Below are positions 1-5,247 of a stretch of DNA of 5,820 nucleotides, in pieces. Position 1 is the stretch's first letter. Each line of letters opens with the position of its first letter. Both the position numbers and the translations under genes were made by a program. This stretch comes from an uncultured Collinsella sp. (lineage in GTDB: Bacteria > Actinomycetota > Coriobacteriia > Coriobacteriales > Coriobacteriaceae), in the NCBI GenBank assembly GCA_900552345.1, contig URZN01000094.1:1-5820 (forward strand), in the 5' to 3' direction. Below the pieces are notes generated by a model that saw nothing but the letters and a program-made list of their open reading frames with translations, was not told the DNA's origin and made no database searches.

Positions 1-33
1 ATTAGAGACAATGTCACAAGCCTGTCGTTCTAG
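1..33 (+). CDS. Possible C-terminal end of an upstream gene (partial)
   Basis: Frame 1 is open from the window edge to a TAG at 31-33 and would end in ...IRDNVTSLSF. The stop lies 15 nt before the ATG at 49, a typical operon spacing, so an upstream gene co-transcribed with the next one is plausible. Eleven codons are too few to recognise a family. Frame 2 is also open, to a TAA at 44-46, so the choice of frame is uncertain. Confidence 0.25.
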   Translation: MRDNVTSLSF

Positions 34-48
34 TCAAAGGAAGTAACA

Positions 49-969
49 ATGCCCAAACGATTACTGAACATGTCCGCATCCGATTTTGCCGCCACGTCAC
101 CCATGGATCTAAAGCAGGCAATTCTGGCTTCCGAGGGACGTACCATCATGGCGGAAAACGTACCCTCTTCCCAATTTCTCGGCGGCGTTACTAATGCAGA
201 AATCGAACGTGCCGCAGGTGCCGACCTGCTTCTGTTTAACGCGCTCGATGTGTTCGATCCAGTTATTGCCGGTATTCCAGATGATCTCAATGAAAACCCG
301 GTCACTTGGGTGAAGCGAGCATGCGGAAGGCCCATTGGCGTCAATCTGGAGCCAGTTGATAACGAGGCAGAGATGTCTGAATCCCGTACGGAAATCCCCA
401 TGGGTCGTCGCGTCTCTCCCAAGACTTTAGAAAAGGCTAACGAACTCGGATTTGATTTTATCTGCCTGACGGGCAACCCTGGAACCGGCGTCTCCAACGA
501 TGCAATCGCCCATTCGATTAAACTCTCCAAAGAGCATTTCAATGGCCTGGTCATAGCCGGAAAAATGCATGGAGCGGGCGTTGCGGAACCTGTCATGACG
601 CTCGAAATTGCGCGCAAGTTTGTTGACCTCGGCGTCGATATCCTTCTCGTGCCAGCCCCCTACACCGTCCCTTGCTTCCAAGAAGCAGACCTGCGCGCCA
701 TCGTAGACTTTGTACGATCCCACAACGTAGGCAAGTCAATTGAAGAGAAGGTTCTCGTCATGGCGGCGAACGGGACGAGTCAAGACTCCTGCGACAGCGA
801 GACCATTAAGAAAATAGGCCTTGCAGCAAAAGCAGCCGGCGCTGACCTCCAACATATCGGGGACTCCATGAACGGTATTTGCCTGCCCCAGAATATCTTC
901 ACGCTCGGACAAGCCCTTCGCGGATACAGGCATCAGATCGTCATGCTGAGCCGCTCTGTGATACGTTAA
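49..969 (+). CDS. DUF7916-type TIM-barrel-like protein of unknown function
   Basis: A complete 306-residue protein. ATG at 49 is preceded by a good ribosome binding site, AAAGGAAG at 36-43. I recognise the family from its conserved blocks: SEGRTIMAENV (28-38), GGVTNAEIERAAGADLLLFN (45-64), GRPIGVNLEPV (93-103), LTGNPGTGV (140-148), AGKMHGAG (170-177), GTSQDS (242-247), LQHIGDS (267-273) and a C-terminal RGYRHQIVMLSRSVIR. Repeated short hydrophobic strands ending in glycine- or asparagine-rich loops (VNLEP, ICLTGNPG, VIAGKMHG, ILLVPAP, VMAANGTS) fit a TIM barrel with a phosphate- or sugar-binding mouth. No signal peptide or membrane segment is visible, so it should be cytoplasmic. Relatives are often filed as DUF7916 or under a doubtful haloacid-dehalogenase-like label, but I see no DxDx(T/V) HAD motif. 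The reaction is unknown. Pairing with a GntR repressor suggests sugar or amino-sugar metabolism (inference). Confidence 0.8.
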   Translation: MPKRLLNMSASDFAATSPMDLKQAILASEGRTIMAENVPSSQFLGGVTNAEIERAAGADLLLFNALDVFDPVIAGIPDDLNENPVTWVKRACGRPIGVNLEPVDNEAEMSESRTEIPMGRRVSPKTLEKANELGFDFICLTGNPGTGVSNDAIAHSIKLSKEHFNGLVIAGKMHGAGVAEPVMTLEIARKFVDLGVDILLVPAPYTVPCFQEADLRAIVDFVRSHNVGKSIEEKVLVMAANGTSQDSCDSETIKKIGLAAKAAGADLQHIGDSMNGICLPQNIFTLGQALRGYRHQIVMLSRSVIR

Positions 970-1023
970 GGTTACCTTGCCCACGTTACATCCCGACTGA
1001 GGCAACCATCAGGTATAACCAAC
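970..1023 (+). promoter_or_regulatory. Inverted repeat and possible GntR operator before the regulator gene
   Basis: This 54-nt gap begins with GGTTACCT (970-977) and ends with AGGTATAACC (1011-1020). The two can pair apart from a two-base bulge. GGTATAACC (1012-1020) and GGTTACC (970-976) are also short palindromes with GGT/ACC ends, resembling the GT-N-TA-N-AC operators of HutC-type GntR proteins. Autoregulation is an inference, since no binding data are visible here. Confidence 0.3.
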
Positions 1024-1761
1024 ATGCAAACTGAGGCTCTAATGCTCGATACACACGAAAAACGGCCACTCTATTTACAGCTCACCGACGCGCTGCTCAA
1101 GCAGATCGTCGATGAATATCAAGCAGACGATAAACTTCCAACAGAAATGGAACTCTGCGACGAATACGCCGTAAGCAGAACAACCGTCCGACTTGCCATG
1201 AGTGAGCTGGAGCGTCGTGGAAGTATCTATCGAATCCAAGGTAAGGGATCGTTTGTTGCACCGAAACGCGTTAGCGAGCTCAATTCACTTTTAGACTTTG
1301 ACTTTGCAAGCCATTGCGATGGCGTTGATCCGGATGCCATCACCAAACATTTCGGCGGCCTCACATCAGGTCGTCCAATTTCCGTAATGATGCTCCAACA
1401 ATTTGGATGTCAAAGTCGCGATGAGATTCAGCGTCTTGAATTGACCTACGAACTTGAAGGCAGCTTCATAGGCGCTGATACGTTCTTCATTTCAAAGTCG
1501 CGCGTTCCGAATAACCAGTTAGATTTTCAGGCATTTAGCAGAATCATGGACGACTTGTCGAAGTCTATCCAATCTGTTAGAGAAAGCTATAGAGCACGTG
1601 AGCTTAGCGATTCCGAAGCCAGCAATTATGGTGTTGCAAAACTTCCGGTCATAGAACTGACTCATTATGCTTACGACTCCGGAGGCAAACTAATCTCAAT
1701 TGTCTGCCGCACCGTCTTAACTGGGCGAATCCCTTATCAAAACTTTATTTTCAAGTCCTAA
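1024..1761 (+). CDS. GntR-family (HutC-type) transcriptional repressor with UTRA domain
   Basis: A 245-residue DNA-binding regulator. Residues about 14-80 form the GntR winged helix-turn-helix: [15 protein letters not shown], then [25 protein letters not shown] with the recognition helix around 51-62, then the wing [13 protein letters not shown]. Residues about 100-243 fit a UTRA effector-binding domain (strand [28 protein letters not shown], closing [18 protein letters not shown]), although this part is divergent. UTRA repressors usually release DNA on binding a sugar phosphate or related small molecule; the ligand here is unknown. The start is ambiguous. ATG at 1024 has only a weak upstream site, whereas ATG at 1042 ([11 protein letters not shown]) has GAGG at 1033-1036 with 5-nt spacing and would give 239 residues. 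It lies 54 nt after the DUF7916 gene on the same strand and probably controls that unit. Confidence 0.88.
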   Translation: MQTEALMLDTHEKRPLYLQLTDALLKQIVDEYQADDKLPTEMELCDEYAVSRTTVRLAMSELERRGSIYRIQGKGSFVAPKRVSELNSLLDFDFASHCDGVDPDAITKHFGGLTSGRPISVMMLQQFGCQSRDEIQRLELTYELEGSFIGADTFFISKSRVPNNQLDFQAFSRIMDDLSKSIQSVRESYRARELSDSEASNYGVAKLPVIELTHYAYDSGGKLISIVCRTVLTGRIPYQNFIFKS

Positions 1762-1773
1762 TGTTCTTTTTCT

Positions 1774-1836
1774 TTTGTCTCGATCTGTAACACGTAGCCG
1801 AGTTTTTAAGTCCTAACCGTTACAGATCGAGACAAA
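1774..1836. repeat. Long palindromic hairpin, copy 1 (18-bp perfect arms, 27-nt loop)
   Basis: Arm 1774-1791 (TTTGTCTCGATCTGTAAC) is the exact reverse complement of 1819-1836, with a 27-nt loop at 1792-1818. It begins 13 nt after the GntR stop codon. No T-run follows either arm, so it is not a standard intrinsic terminator. It shares its 15-nt core GTCTCRATCTGTAAC with the second hairpin. A REP-like intergenic repeat or an mRNA 3'-end stabiliser are both possible. Confidence 0.85.
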
Positions 1837-1853
1837 CAAGGTAGGCCCCGCCG

Positions 1854-1918
1854 AATTGTCTCAATCTGTAACATCTGGTTGGTGGTTTCACCCCTACCTG
1901 TTACAGGTTGAGACGATT
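1854..1918. repeat. Long palindromic hairpin, copy 2 (same family, 27-nt loop)
   Basis: Core arm 1858-1872 (GTCTCAATCTGTAAC) pairs with 1900-1914 (GTTACAGGTTGAGAC), with one G-U wobble (T1865 with G1907). The stem extends outward through a wobble at 1857/1915 and A-T pairs at 1854-1856/1916-1918, for 19 positions in all. The loop (1873-1899) is 27 nt, exactly as in copy 1, but its sequence differs. Compared with copy 1, the G1782-C1828 pair has become A1863-T1909, a compensating change. The left arms of the two copies lie 81 nt apart. Confidence 0.82.
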
Positions 1919-1938
1919 TGATAGTGGAGTCCTTATTT

Positions 1939-1967
1939 GCGCGTCATATCGCGTAGCGCTGACGCGC
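1939..1967. other. GC-rich hairpin in the GntR/DeoR convergent gap
   Basis: GCGCGTC (1939-1945) pairs exactly with GACGCGC (1961-1967). An alternative inner stem is AGCGC-TGAC-GCGCT. It is enclosed by GTGGA (1924-1928) and TCCAC (1973-1977). On the + strand it is followed by TGGTTT, a poor U-tract, so it could be a weak terminator for the GntR transcript at best. Confidence 0.35.
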
Positions 1968-1984
1968 TGGTTTCCACAATGACA

Positions 1985-2001
1985 GGAGGTAAAAGTCCTC
2001 C
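1985..2001. terminator. Small hairpin downstream of the DeoR gene, possible weak terminator
   Basis: GGAGG (1985-1989) pairs with CCTCC (1997-2001) around the 7-nt loop TAAAAGT. It lies about 33 nt beyond the DeoR stop codon on the - strand. No T-run follows on either strand, so terminator function is uncertain. The remaining sequence up to 2033 shows nothing I recognise. Confidence 0.3.
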
Positions 2002-2033
2002 CGAATCACCCGTTGGCAATCCCGTAGCGATAA

Positions 2034-2798
2034 CTAGCAAATGACCTGCGTGTGTTCCTCGATGGCGGCACGATCCTCGGCGGTAATACCCGGCTCGCAC
2101 ACCACGGCGTCCAGGCTGTCCAGGCGGCAGAAAGTGTAGAAGTCGCGTTTGCCGATCTTGCTGGAGTCGGCGATCAGATAGCGCGAGTCGGCCTTGCTAA
2201 AGGCGAGCTGCTGGATACGGCCCTCGTCCATGTTGGACGTAGATACGTCACCGTCCAAGATGCCGTTGGCGCCGATAAACGCCGCGTCGATGCCCAATGC
2301 ACGCAGGGTATCCTCGGCCGTTGGTCCCACAAAAGCGGCGGTGCGGCGACGGTACATACCGCCTACCAGGCACAGGTCACAGTCCTCGCGCGCCTCGAGC
2401 AGGTTAAAGACCGAAAGCGAGTTAGTCACGATGCGTAAGCGAAACGCCGGCAGCATCGAGGCCATCTGCTCAACCGTGGTGCCCGTGCCCAAAAAGATGG
2501 TCGAGCCTTCCTCGATAAGCTCCACGGCGCGGCGCGCGATCTGCAACTTTTCCTCGGCATGCTTGGTGCGCTTTTCGCTGTGCGAATACTCGTGGCGCAA
2601 CATAGCGTGGGGACGGCCCTGTGCACTACGGGCTCCTCCGTGCACGCGTTCAATCTCGCCCAGGCTCGCAAGTTCTTCGAGGTCGCGGCGGATCGTCATA
2701 TCCGAGACACCTAACGCATCCGAAATCTCCTTGACCGAGACCGTGCCCTGCTCATCGAGCAGCTGACGAACCTTATCCTGTCGCTCTGCCTTAATCAC
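2034..2798 (-). CDS. DeoR-family transcriptional regulator of sugar metabolism
   Basis: A complete 254-residue DeoR/GlpR-type repressor. Residues 6-57 carry the winged helix-turn-helix (RQDKVRQLLDEQGTVSVKEISDALGVSDMTIRRDLEEL, then GEIERVHGGA, the family signature). Residues about 78-235 form the DeoRC sensor domain: FLGTGTT (102-108), the sugar-phosphate loop; IVTNS (123-127); GGMYRRRTAAFVGP (146-159); GANG (176-179); DSSKIGKRDFY (211-221). The start codon is GTG at 2796-2798, with GAGG 7 nt upstream; an in-frame stop at 2829-2831 rules out a much longer form. Family members usually bind a phosphorylated sugar as inducer. It is divergent from galM across a 206-bp gap, so control of galM and of itself is the simplest inference. 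The ligand cannot be named from sequence alone. Confidence 0.93.
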   Translation of the reverse strand: MIKAERQDKVRQLLDEQGTVSVKEISDALGVSDMTIRRDLEELASLGEIERVHGGARSAQGRPHAMLRHEYSHSEKRTKHAEEKLQIARRAVELIEEGSTIFLGTGTTVEQMASMLPAFRLRIVTNSLSVFNLLEAREDCDLCLVGGMYRRRTAAFVGPTAEDTLRALGIDAAFIGANGILDGDVSTSNMDEGRIQQLAFSKADSRYLIADSSKIGKRDFYTFCRLDSLDAVVCEPGITAEDRAAIEEHTQVIC

Positions 2799-2850
2799 GA
2801 TGAATCCTCGCCGTTCTTTGCGCGCATATCATTCAAACAGTAACGAACAA

Positions 2851-2859
2851 ATTGTATCA
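2851..2859 (-). promoter_or_regulatory. Extended -10 promoter element for the DeoR gene
   Basis: Read on the - strand, this is TGATACAAT, an extended -10 (TG-N-TACAAT) with five of six consensus bases. The -35 region is poor, as is common for extended -10 promoters. It would give a leader of roughly 45 nt before the GTG. GAAC/GTTC motifs flank it at 2845-2848, 2865-2868 and 2880-2883, with CGTTC (2864-2868) and GAACG (2880-2884) inverted around 11 nt. They are candidate operator parts for the DeoR protein. Confidence 0.45.
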
Positions 2860-2901
2860 GACTCGTTCGCGTCAAAATTGAACGCCCGCACAGCTCCAAT
2901 C

Positions 2902-2952
2902 ATCACTTTTTTGAGAAAAATACCCCCTGCTTTAGTGGGGTGTAGTGATAAT
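2902..2952 (+). promoter_or_regulatory. Nested inverted repeats overlapping a likely galM promoter
   Basis: ATCACT (2902-2907) is the exact complement of AGTGAT (2944-2949). Inside them ATACCCC (2920-2926) pairs with GGGGTGT (2937-2943), with one wobble. The right-hand arms are contiguous, whereas the left-hand arms are separated by an A/T-rich 12-nt stretch. GATAAT (2947-2952) is the best -10 candidate before galM and lies in the right arm, so a protein or a structure bound here could block galM transcription. No convincing -35 is seen. GTTCGCG recurs at 2865-2871 and 2960-2966, one copy near each divergent promoter. Confidence 0.4.
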
Positions 2953-3004
2953 CTCGCCTGTTCGCGCTACAGTTTGTCGGAAATACCTCGATGTTAGGAA
3001 CCAA

Positions 3005-4057
3005 ATGATCACTTCCGAGCTTTTCGGCACCGCGCCGTGCGGTACCCCCGTTCATCGTTACACCCTCAACGGGCCCGAGATCTGCGTTCGCATTATGGAC
3101 TATGGCGCCACCGTGCTGGGTATCGATGTGCCCGACATTCCCGGCAACGTGCGCGATGTGGTGCTGGGCTTCGATAAGCTCGAGGATTACTTTGACAACC
3201 CCGCCTGCTTTGGCGCGACCATCGGCCCCGTGGCAAACCGCACTGCAGGTGCCACGATCACCATCGACGGTACGGACTGGCATATGCCCGCCAACGAGGG
3301 CGCCAACAACCTGCACAGCAATCTTGAGCACGGTCTGCATAAACGCGTGTGGGACGTTGAGCTCGACGAGACTCACAACGCCGTGCGCATGACCACCTCG
3401 CTTGAGGATGGCGAACTGGGCCTTCCCGGCAACCGCACCTTTACGGCCGTGTTTACCGTTACACGCACCGGCGTCTTTCGCATCGAGTATGGCTGCGAGA
3501 GCGACCGCGCCACCTACGTGTCCATGACCAACCACACATACTTTAACCTTGCCGGCCATAACGCCGGCATGGACTGCGAGCACTTCTTTGTTGCCAACGC
3601 TGCCCACTACCTGCCCATTGATGACCAGAACATTCCTACCGGCGAGATCGCTCCGGTCGAGGGCACGCCGTTTGACTTCCGTGAGCTGCGCCCCGTCGCT
3701 CCCGGCATGGAGGCCGACGACCCGCAGATTAAGCAGGCACGCGGCTACGATCACTGCCTGTGCATCGATGGCTATCAGTACGGCCGCAACCTGCGTCGCG
3801 CCCTGCATGTCGAGGAGATGTGGACCGGCCGCGAGCTGGACTACTACACCACCGCCCCGGGCGTGCAGCTCTACACCGGCAATTGGTTGGGTGACGAGCA
3901 CGCCAAGGACGATGCCAACTACGGTTGGGGTGCCGGCTTTGCTCTCGAGGCCGAGATGTACCCCGACACGCCGCACCAGCCGCTGTTCCCGCAGGGCATC
4001 GTGGGCCCGGGTCACCCCTACAGCAATGTGATCGAGTACCACTTTATGAGGCACTAA
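3005..4057 (+). CDS. galM: Aldose 1-epimerase (galactose mutarotase)
   Basis: A 350-residue cytoplasmic enzyme that interconverts the alpha and beta anomers of aldoses such as galactose, feeding the Leloir pathway. Family landmarks are all present: FGATIGPVANR (69-79, with substrate-binding Arg79), NNLHSN (101-106, His104), MTNHTYFNLAG (174-184, catalytic acid His177), GYDH (247-250, Asp249), VQLYTGNWL (287-295) and FALEAEMYPDTPHQP (312-326, catalytic base Glu315). Length matches the family. ATG at 3005 is chosen because AGGA (2996-2999) sits 5 nt upstream and the protein then begins at the usual first strand. A GTG at 2945 would add 20 residues with no family match. One oddity: the usual first Arg of GRxANR is Pro75 here, while the second, functionally more important Arg is kept. 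It is strongly GC-biased at third codon positions. It is divergent from the DeoR gene and followed by its own terminator, so probably monocistronic. Confidence 0.95.
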   Translation: MITSELFGTAPCGTPVHRYTLNGPEICVRIMDYGATVLGIDVPDIPGNVRDVVLGFDKLEDYFDNPACFGATIGPVANRTAGATITIDGTDWHMPANEGANNLHSNLEHGLHKRVWDVELDETHNAVRMTTSLEDGELGLPGNRTFTAVFTVTRTGVFRIEYGCESDRATYVSMTNHTYFNLAGHNAGMDCEHFFVANAAHYLPIDDQNIPTGEIAPVEGTPFDFRELRPVAPGMEADDPQIKQARGYDHCLCIDGYQYGRNLRRALHVEEMWTGRELDYYTTAPGVQLYTGNWLGDEHAKDDANYGWGAGFALEAEMYPDTPHQPLFPQGIVGPGHPYSNVIEYHFMRH

Positions 4058-4081
4058 ACCCACAACGCGACATATCACACG

Positions 4082-4120
4082 GCAGCGCCCGCTGGCACCA
4101 CCGCCGACGGGCGCTGCTTC
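4082..4120 (+). terminator. Terminator hairpin after galM
   Basis: GCAGCGCCCG (4082-4091) pairs perfectly with CGGGCGCTGC (4108-4117). An inner GGC/GCC stem (4094-4096 with 4103-4105) extends it. It starts 25 nt after the galM stop. The T-tract is poor (TTC directly after, then CCTTCTTTTC further on), so termination may be incomplete. Confidence 0.65.
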
Positions 4121-4164
4121 ATGCCTAAATCCTTCTTTTCGATGCCACCGAATTGGTGACATAA

Positions 4165-4318
4165 CAAAACTATGCCGAATTACTACGATGAACCCACTAT
4201 GTCCGACCACGCGCTGGTTTATAAAAAATTAGCAACTCGTCTACCTGCGGTTTTATTCTCTGCAAATTTGGCATGCTCGGCGATAAGCAATTCATCGTAG
4301 TAAACCGGCATAGTTTTG
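4165..4318. repeat. MITE-like element: 28-bp terminal inverted repeats around 98 nt
   Basis: The left arm 4165-4192 begins CAAAACTATGCCG and ends ACTACGATGAA. The right arm 4291-4318 is its reverse complement except at two adjacent positions near the middle. The 98-nt interior contains a further copy of the motif ATGCCRAATT (reverse strand, 4265-4274; also in the left arm at 4172-4181) and a second ACTATG-CCGA-like copy at 4196-4206. No coding sequence is supported, and I see no clear flanking target-site duplication. It lies between two convergent genes. It could be a non-autonomous transposable element, a REP-like palindrome, or an RNA hairpin made by read-through. Confidence 0.7.
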
Positions 4319-4351
4319 GCGGACAGCGCCACACAGATCCCCTACGAAGGC

Positions 4352-4386
4352 AAAATGATCCGTTTTCCTCCGTCCCCAAGGGATCA
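4352..4386 (-). terminator. Terminator hairpin overlapping the IIB stop codon
   Basis: On the - strand TGATCC begins with the TGA stop codon of the IIB gene (4384-4386). It pairs with GGATCA (4361-4356 read backwards) and is followed at once by TTTT. The 19-nt loop is large and the stem is only 6 bp, so strength is moderate. Confidence 0.45.
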
Positions 4387-4866
4387 GTTGAACAGATTGC
4401 CGATGGGGTCGGGGGCGGAACTGGGGAGATAGCGGATTTCTAGTTCTATGCCGAGCTTTTGCAGCTCTCTGAGAGCAGCGACGTCTGCGTCGTCTACGGC
4501 AACTGCGGGCGTTGCGGGACGCTTGCCCTCCCCTGCCTGCATATGACCAATGCTGATCTTGGTGATCGGCACACCGCCCTTAACCAGCGCGAGCGCATCG
4601 GAGGGTGAGGCCACCATGATCAGAATCAATTGGCGAGGCGTTGCGGTATGAATGATGTCGATGGCCTTTTGTATCGAGAAAAACCGCGTCCAAACGCCTT
4701 CTGGCGCCGCCACCCTCATGGGTGCCCATTGGCGCGAATCTGCCGCGATCTCATCGTTGACGATTAGGACAAGGTTGGAACCCACGGCTTCGTTCCACAG
4801 CTCAACGTCTTGTCCGTAAATGAAACGGTCGTCGATGCGTGCGAGAAGAATCTTGGGTTGAGTCAT
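4384..4866 (-). CDS. Solitary PTS mannose/fructose/sorbose-family IIB protein with Tyr replacing the phosphorylated His
   Basis: A 160-residue cytoplasmic protein that matches the whole mannose-family IIB domain: KILLARIDDRFIYGQ (5-19), LVLIVNDEIAADSRQ (32-46), MRVAAPEGV (50-58), QLILIMVASPSDALALVKGG (78-97), ITKISIGHM (100-108) and ELQKLGIELEIRYLPS (135-150). In normal IIB proteins the motif is RLIHGQV, and its His takes phosphate from IIA and passes it to the sugar. Here the codon at 4816-4818 reads TAC, so residue 17 is Tyr (RFIYGQD). No IIA, IIC or IID gene adjoins it. The ATG at 4866 gives the family's usual length and N-terminus, although its binding site is weak (GGGG, 5 nt away). An ATG at 4947 would add 27 unmatched residues. 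I infer a non-transporting, possibly regulatory or sugar-sensing role, or a decaying copy; the clean full-length frame argues against decay. Confidence 0.88.
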   Translation of the reverse strand: MTQPKILLARIDDRFIYGQDVELWNEAVGSNLVLIVNDEIAADSRQWAPMRVAAPEGVWTRFFSIQKAIDIIHTATPRQLILIMVASPSDALALVKGGVPITKISIGHMQAGEGKRPATPAVAVDDADVAALRELQKLGIELEIRYLPSSAPDPIGNLFN

Positions 4867-4916
4867 CGCTGCCCCATTCTGTTTGAGACCCGTAAGAGCA
4901 AGACATCGCGTCTCCA

Positions 4917-4922
4917 ATATTA
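4917..4922 (-). promoter_or_regulatory. Possible -10 element for the IIB gene
   Basis: On the - strand this reads TAATAT and lies about 50 nt upstream of the preferred ATG at 4866, which supports that start over the one at 4947. The -35 region is weak. The resulting leader contains GAGAC/GTCTC arms (4885-4889 and 4910-4914) that could form a small hairpin. Confidence 0.3.
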
Positions 4923-4955
4923 GTGCATTTAAAGTGAGAAAAGCCATCAGAACAC

Positions 4956-4984
4956 TTGCGCGGATTTGCGATGTCCCGTATCAT
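4956..4984 (+). promoter_or_regulatory. Promoter for the tRNA-Thr gene
   Basis: TTGCGC (4956-4961) and TATCAT (4979-4984) are separated by the ideal 17 nt and resemble sigma-70-type -35 and -10 boxes. Transcription would start about 33 nt before the mature tRNA, leaving a short 5' leader for RNase P to remove. Confidence 0.55.
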
Positions 4985-5023
4985 AGACAGCCGTTGACGC
5001 CTCAGTTGCGCCATCACATGGCC

Positions 5024-5099
5024 GCCAGCGTAGCTCAGTTGGTAGAGCACCGCTCTCGTAAAGCGGGGGTCACCGGTTCGAGCCCGGTCGCTGGCTCCA
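5024..5099 (+). tRNA. tRNA-Thr (anticodon CGU)
   Basis: A full cloverleaf is visible. The acceptor stem GCCAGCG (5024-5030) pairs with CGCTGGC (5089-5095). The D arm is GCTC/GAGC (5033-5036, 5045-5048). The anticodon stem CCGCT/AGCGG encloses the loop CTCGTAA with anticodon CGT at 5057-5059. The variable region is 5 nt, and the T arm is ACCGG-TTCGAGC-CCGGT. The discriminator base is T, and CCA is encoded at 5097-5099. It reads ACG threonine codons. It stands alone with its own promoter and terminator. Confidence 0.97.
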
Positions 5100-5110
5100 T
5101 TGCACAAAAC

Positions 5111-5133
5111 AGCCGCCTTCGAGCGGCTTTTTT
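5111..5133 (+). terminator. Intrinsic terminator of the tRNA-Thr gene
   Basis: AGCCGC (5111-5116) pairs with GCGGCT (5123-5128) around a CTTCGA loop and runs straight into six T residues (5128-5133). It lies 12 nt after the encoded CCA. This is a textbook Rho-independent terminator. Confidence 0.93.
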
Positions 5134-5196
5134 GTTGTCGATTTCGGGCGCGCATCCGCCAATCCAAGCACAACGCCGCCGGAAACTCCCCTACTC

Positions 5197-5247
5197 AACA
5201 AAAGCCCCGCCAACCGCAATCCCCAAAGGAACCGCGTTCAGCGGGGC
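5197..5247 (-). terminator. Intrinsic terminator of the yhcH gene
   Basis: Read on the - strand, GCCCCGC (5247-5241) pairs with GCGGGGC (5210-5204) and is followed by TTTTGTT. An inner stem (AAC-GC with GCGTT, 5212-5217 and 5234-5238, one bulge) strengthens it. It begins 60 nt after the yhcH stop. A second small hairpin lies between them: GCGAGC at 5252-5257 with GCTCGC at 5273-5278, enclosing TCCC/GGGA. Confidence 0.7.

Noticed and set aside
1774..1836. Ordinary intrinsic terminator for the GntR gene
   Set aside because: The stem is very long with a 27-nt loop, and neither strand has a T-run after the hairpin, although weak termination cannot be excluded.
1774..1918. CRISPR array, suggested by four similar 15-nt units spaced by 27, 24 and 27 nt
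   Set aside because: The units alternate in orientation rather than repeating directly, are too short for typical repeats, and form two closed hairpins. No cas gene is present.
2945..3004. Upstream GTG start for galM adding 20 residues
   Set aside because: The extra residues do not resemble the family N-terminus and overlap the likely promoter. The ATG at 3005 has a well-placed AGGA.
2903..4210. Long minus-strand open frame (435 codons) opposite galM
   Set aside because: It is the antisense shadow of galM, produced by strong GC bias at third positions. Its translation is low-complexity and rich in Val, Gly, Ala and His, with no domain.
4197..4379. 60-residue minus-strand reading frame between galM and the IIB gene
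   Set aside because: It runs through one arm and the interior of the inverted-repeat element and through the IIB terminator, has no recognisable domain, and no convincing ribosome binding site was seen.
4867..4947. Longer IIB protein starting at the ATG at 4947
   Set aside because: The added 27 residues lie outside the IIB domain and run through a likely promoter element. The ATG at 4866 gives the normal family length.
5024..5133. Integration site of a mobile element at the tRNA-Thr 3' end
   Set aside because: No second copy of the tRNA 3' end occurs in the window, no integrase is present, and a normal terminator follows directly.
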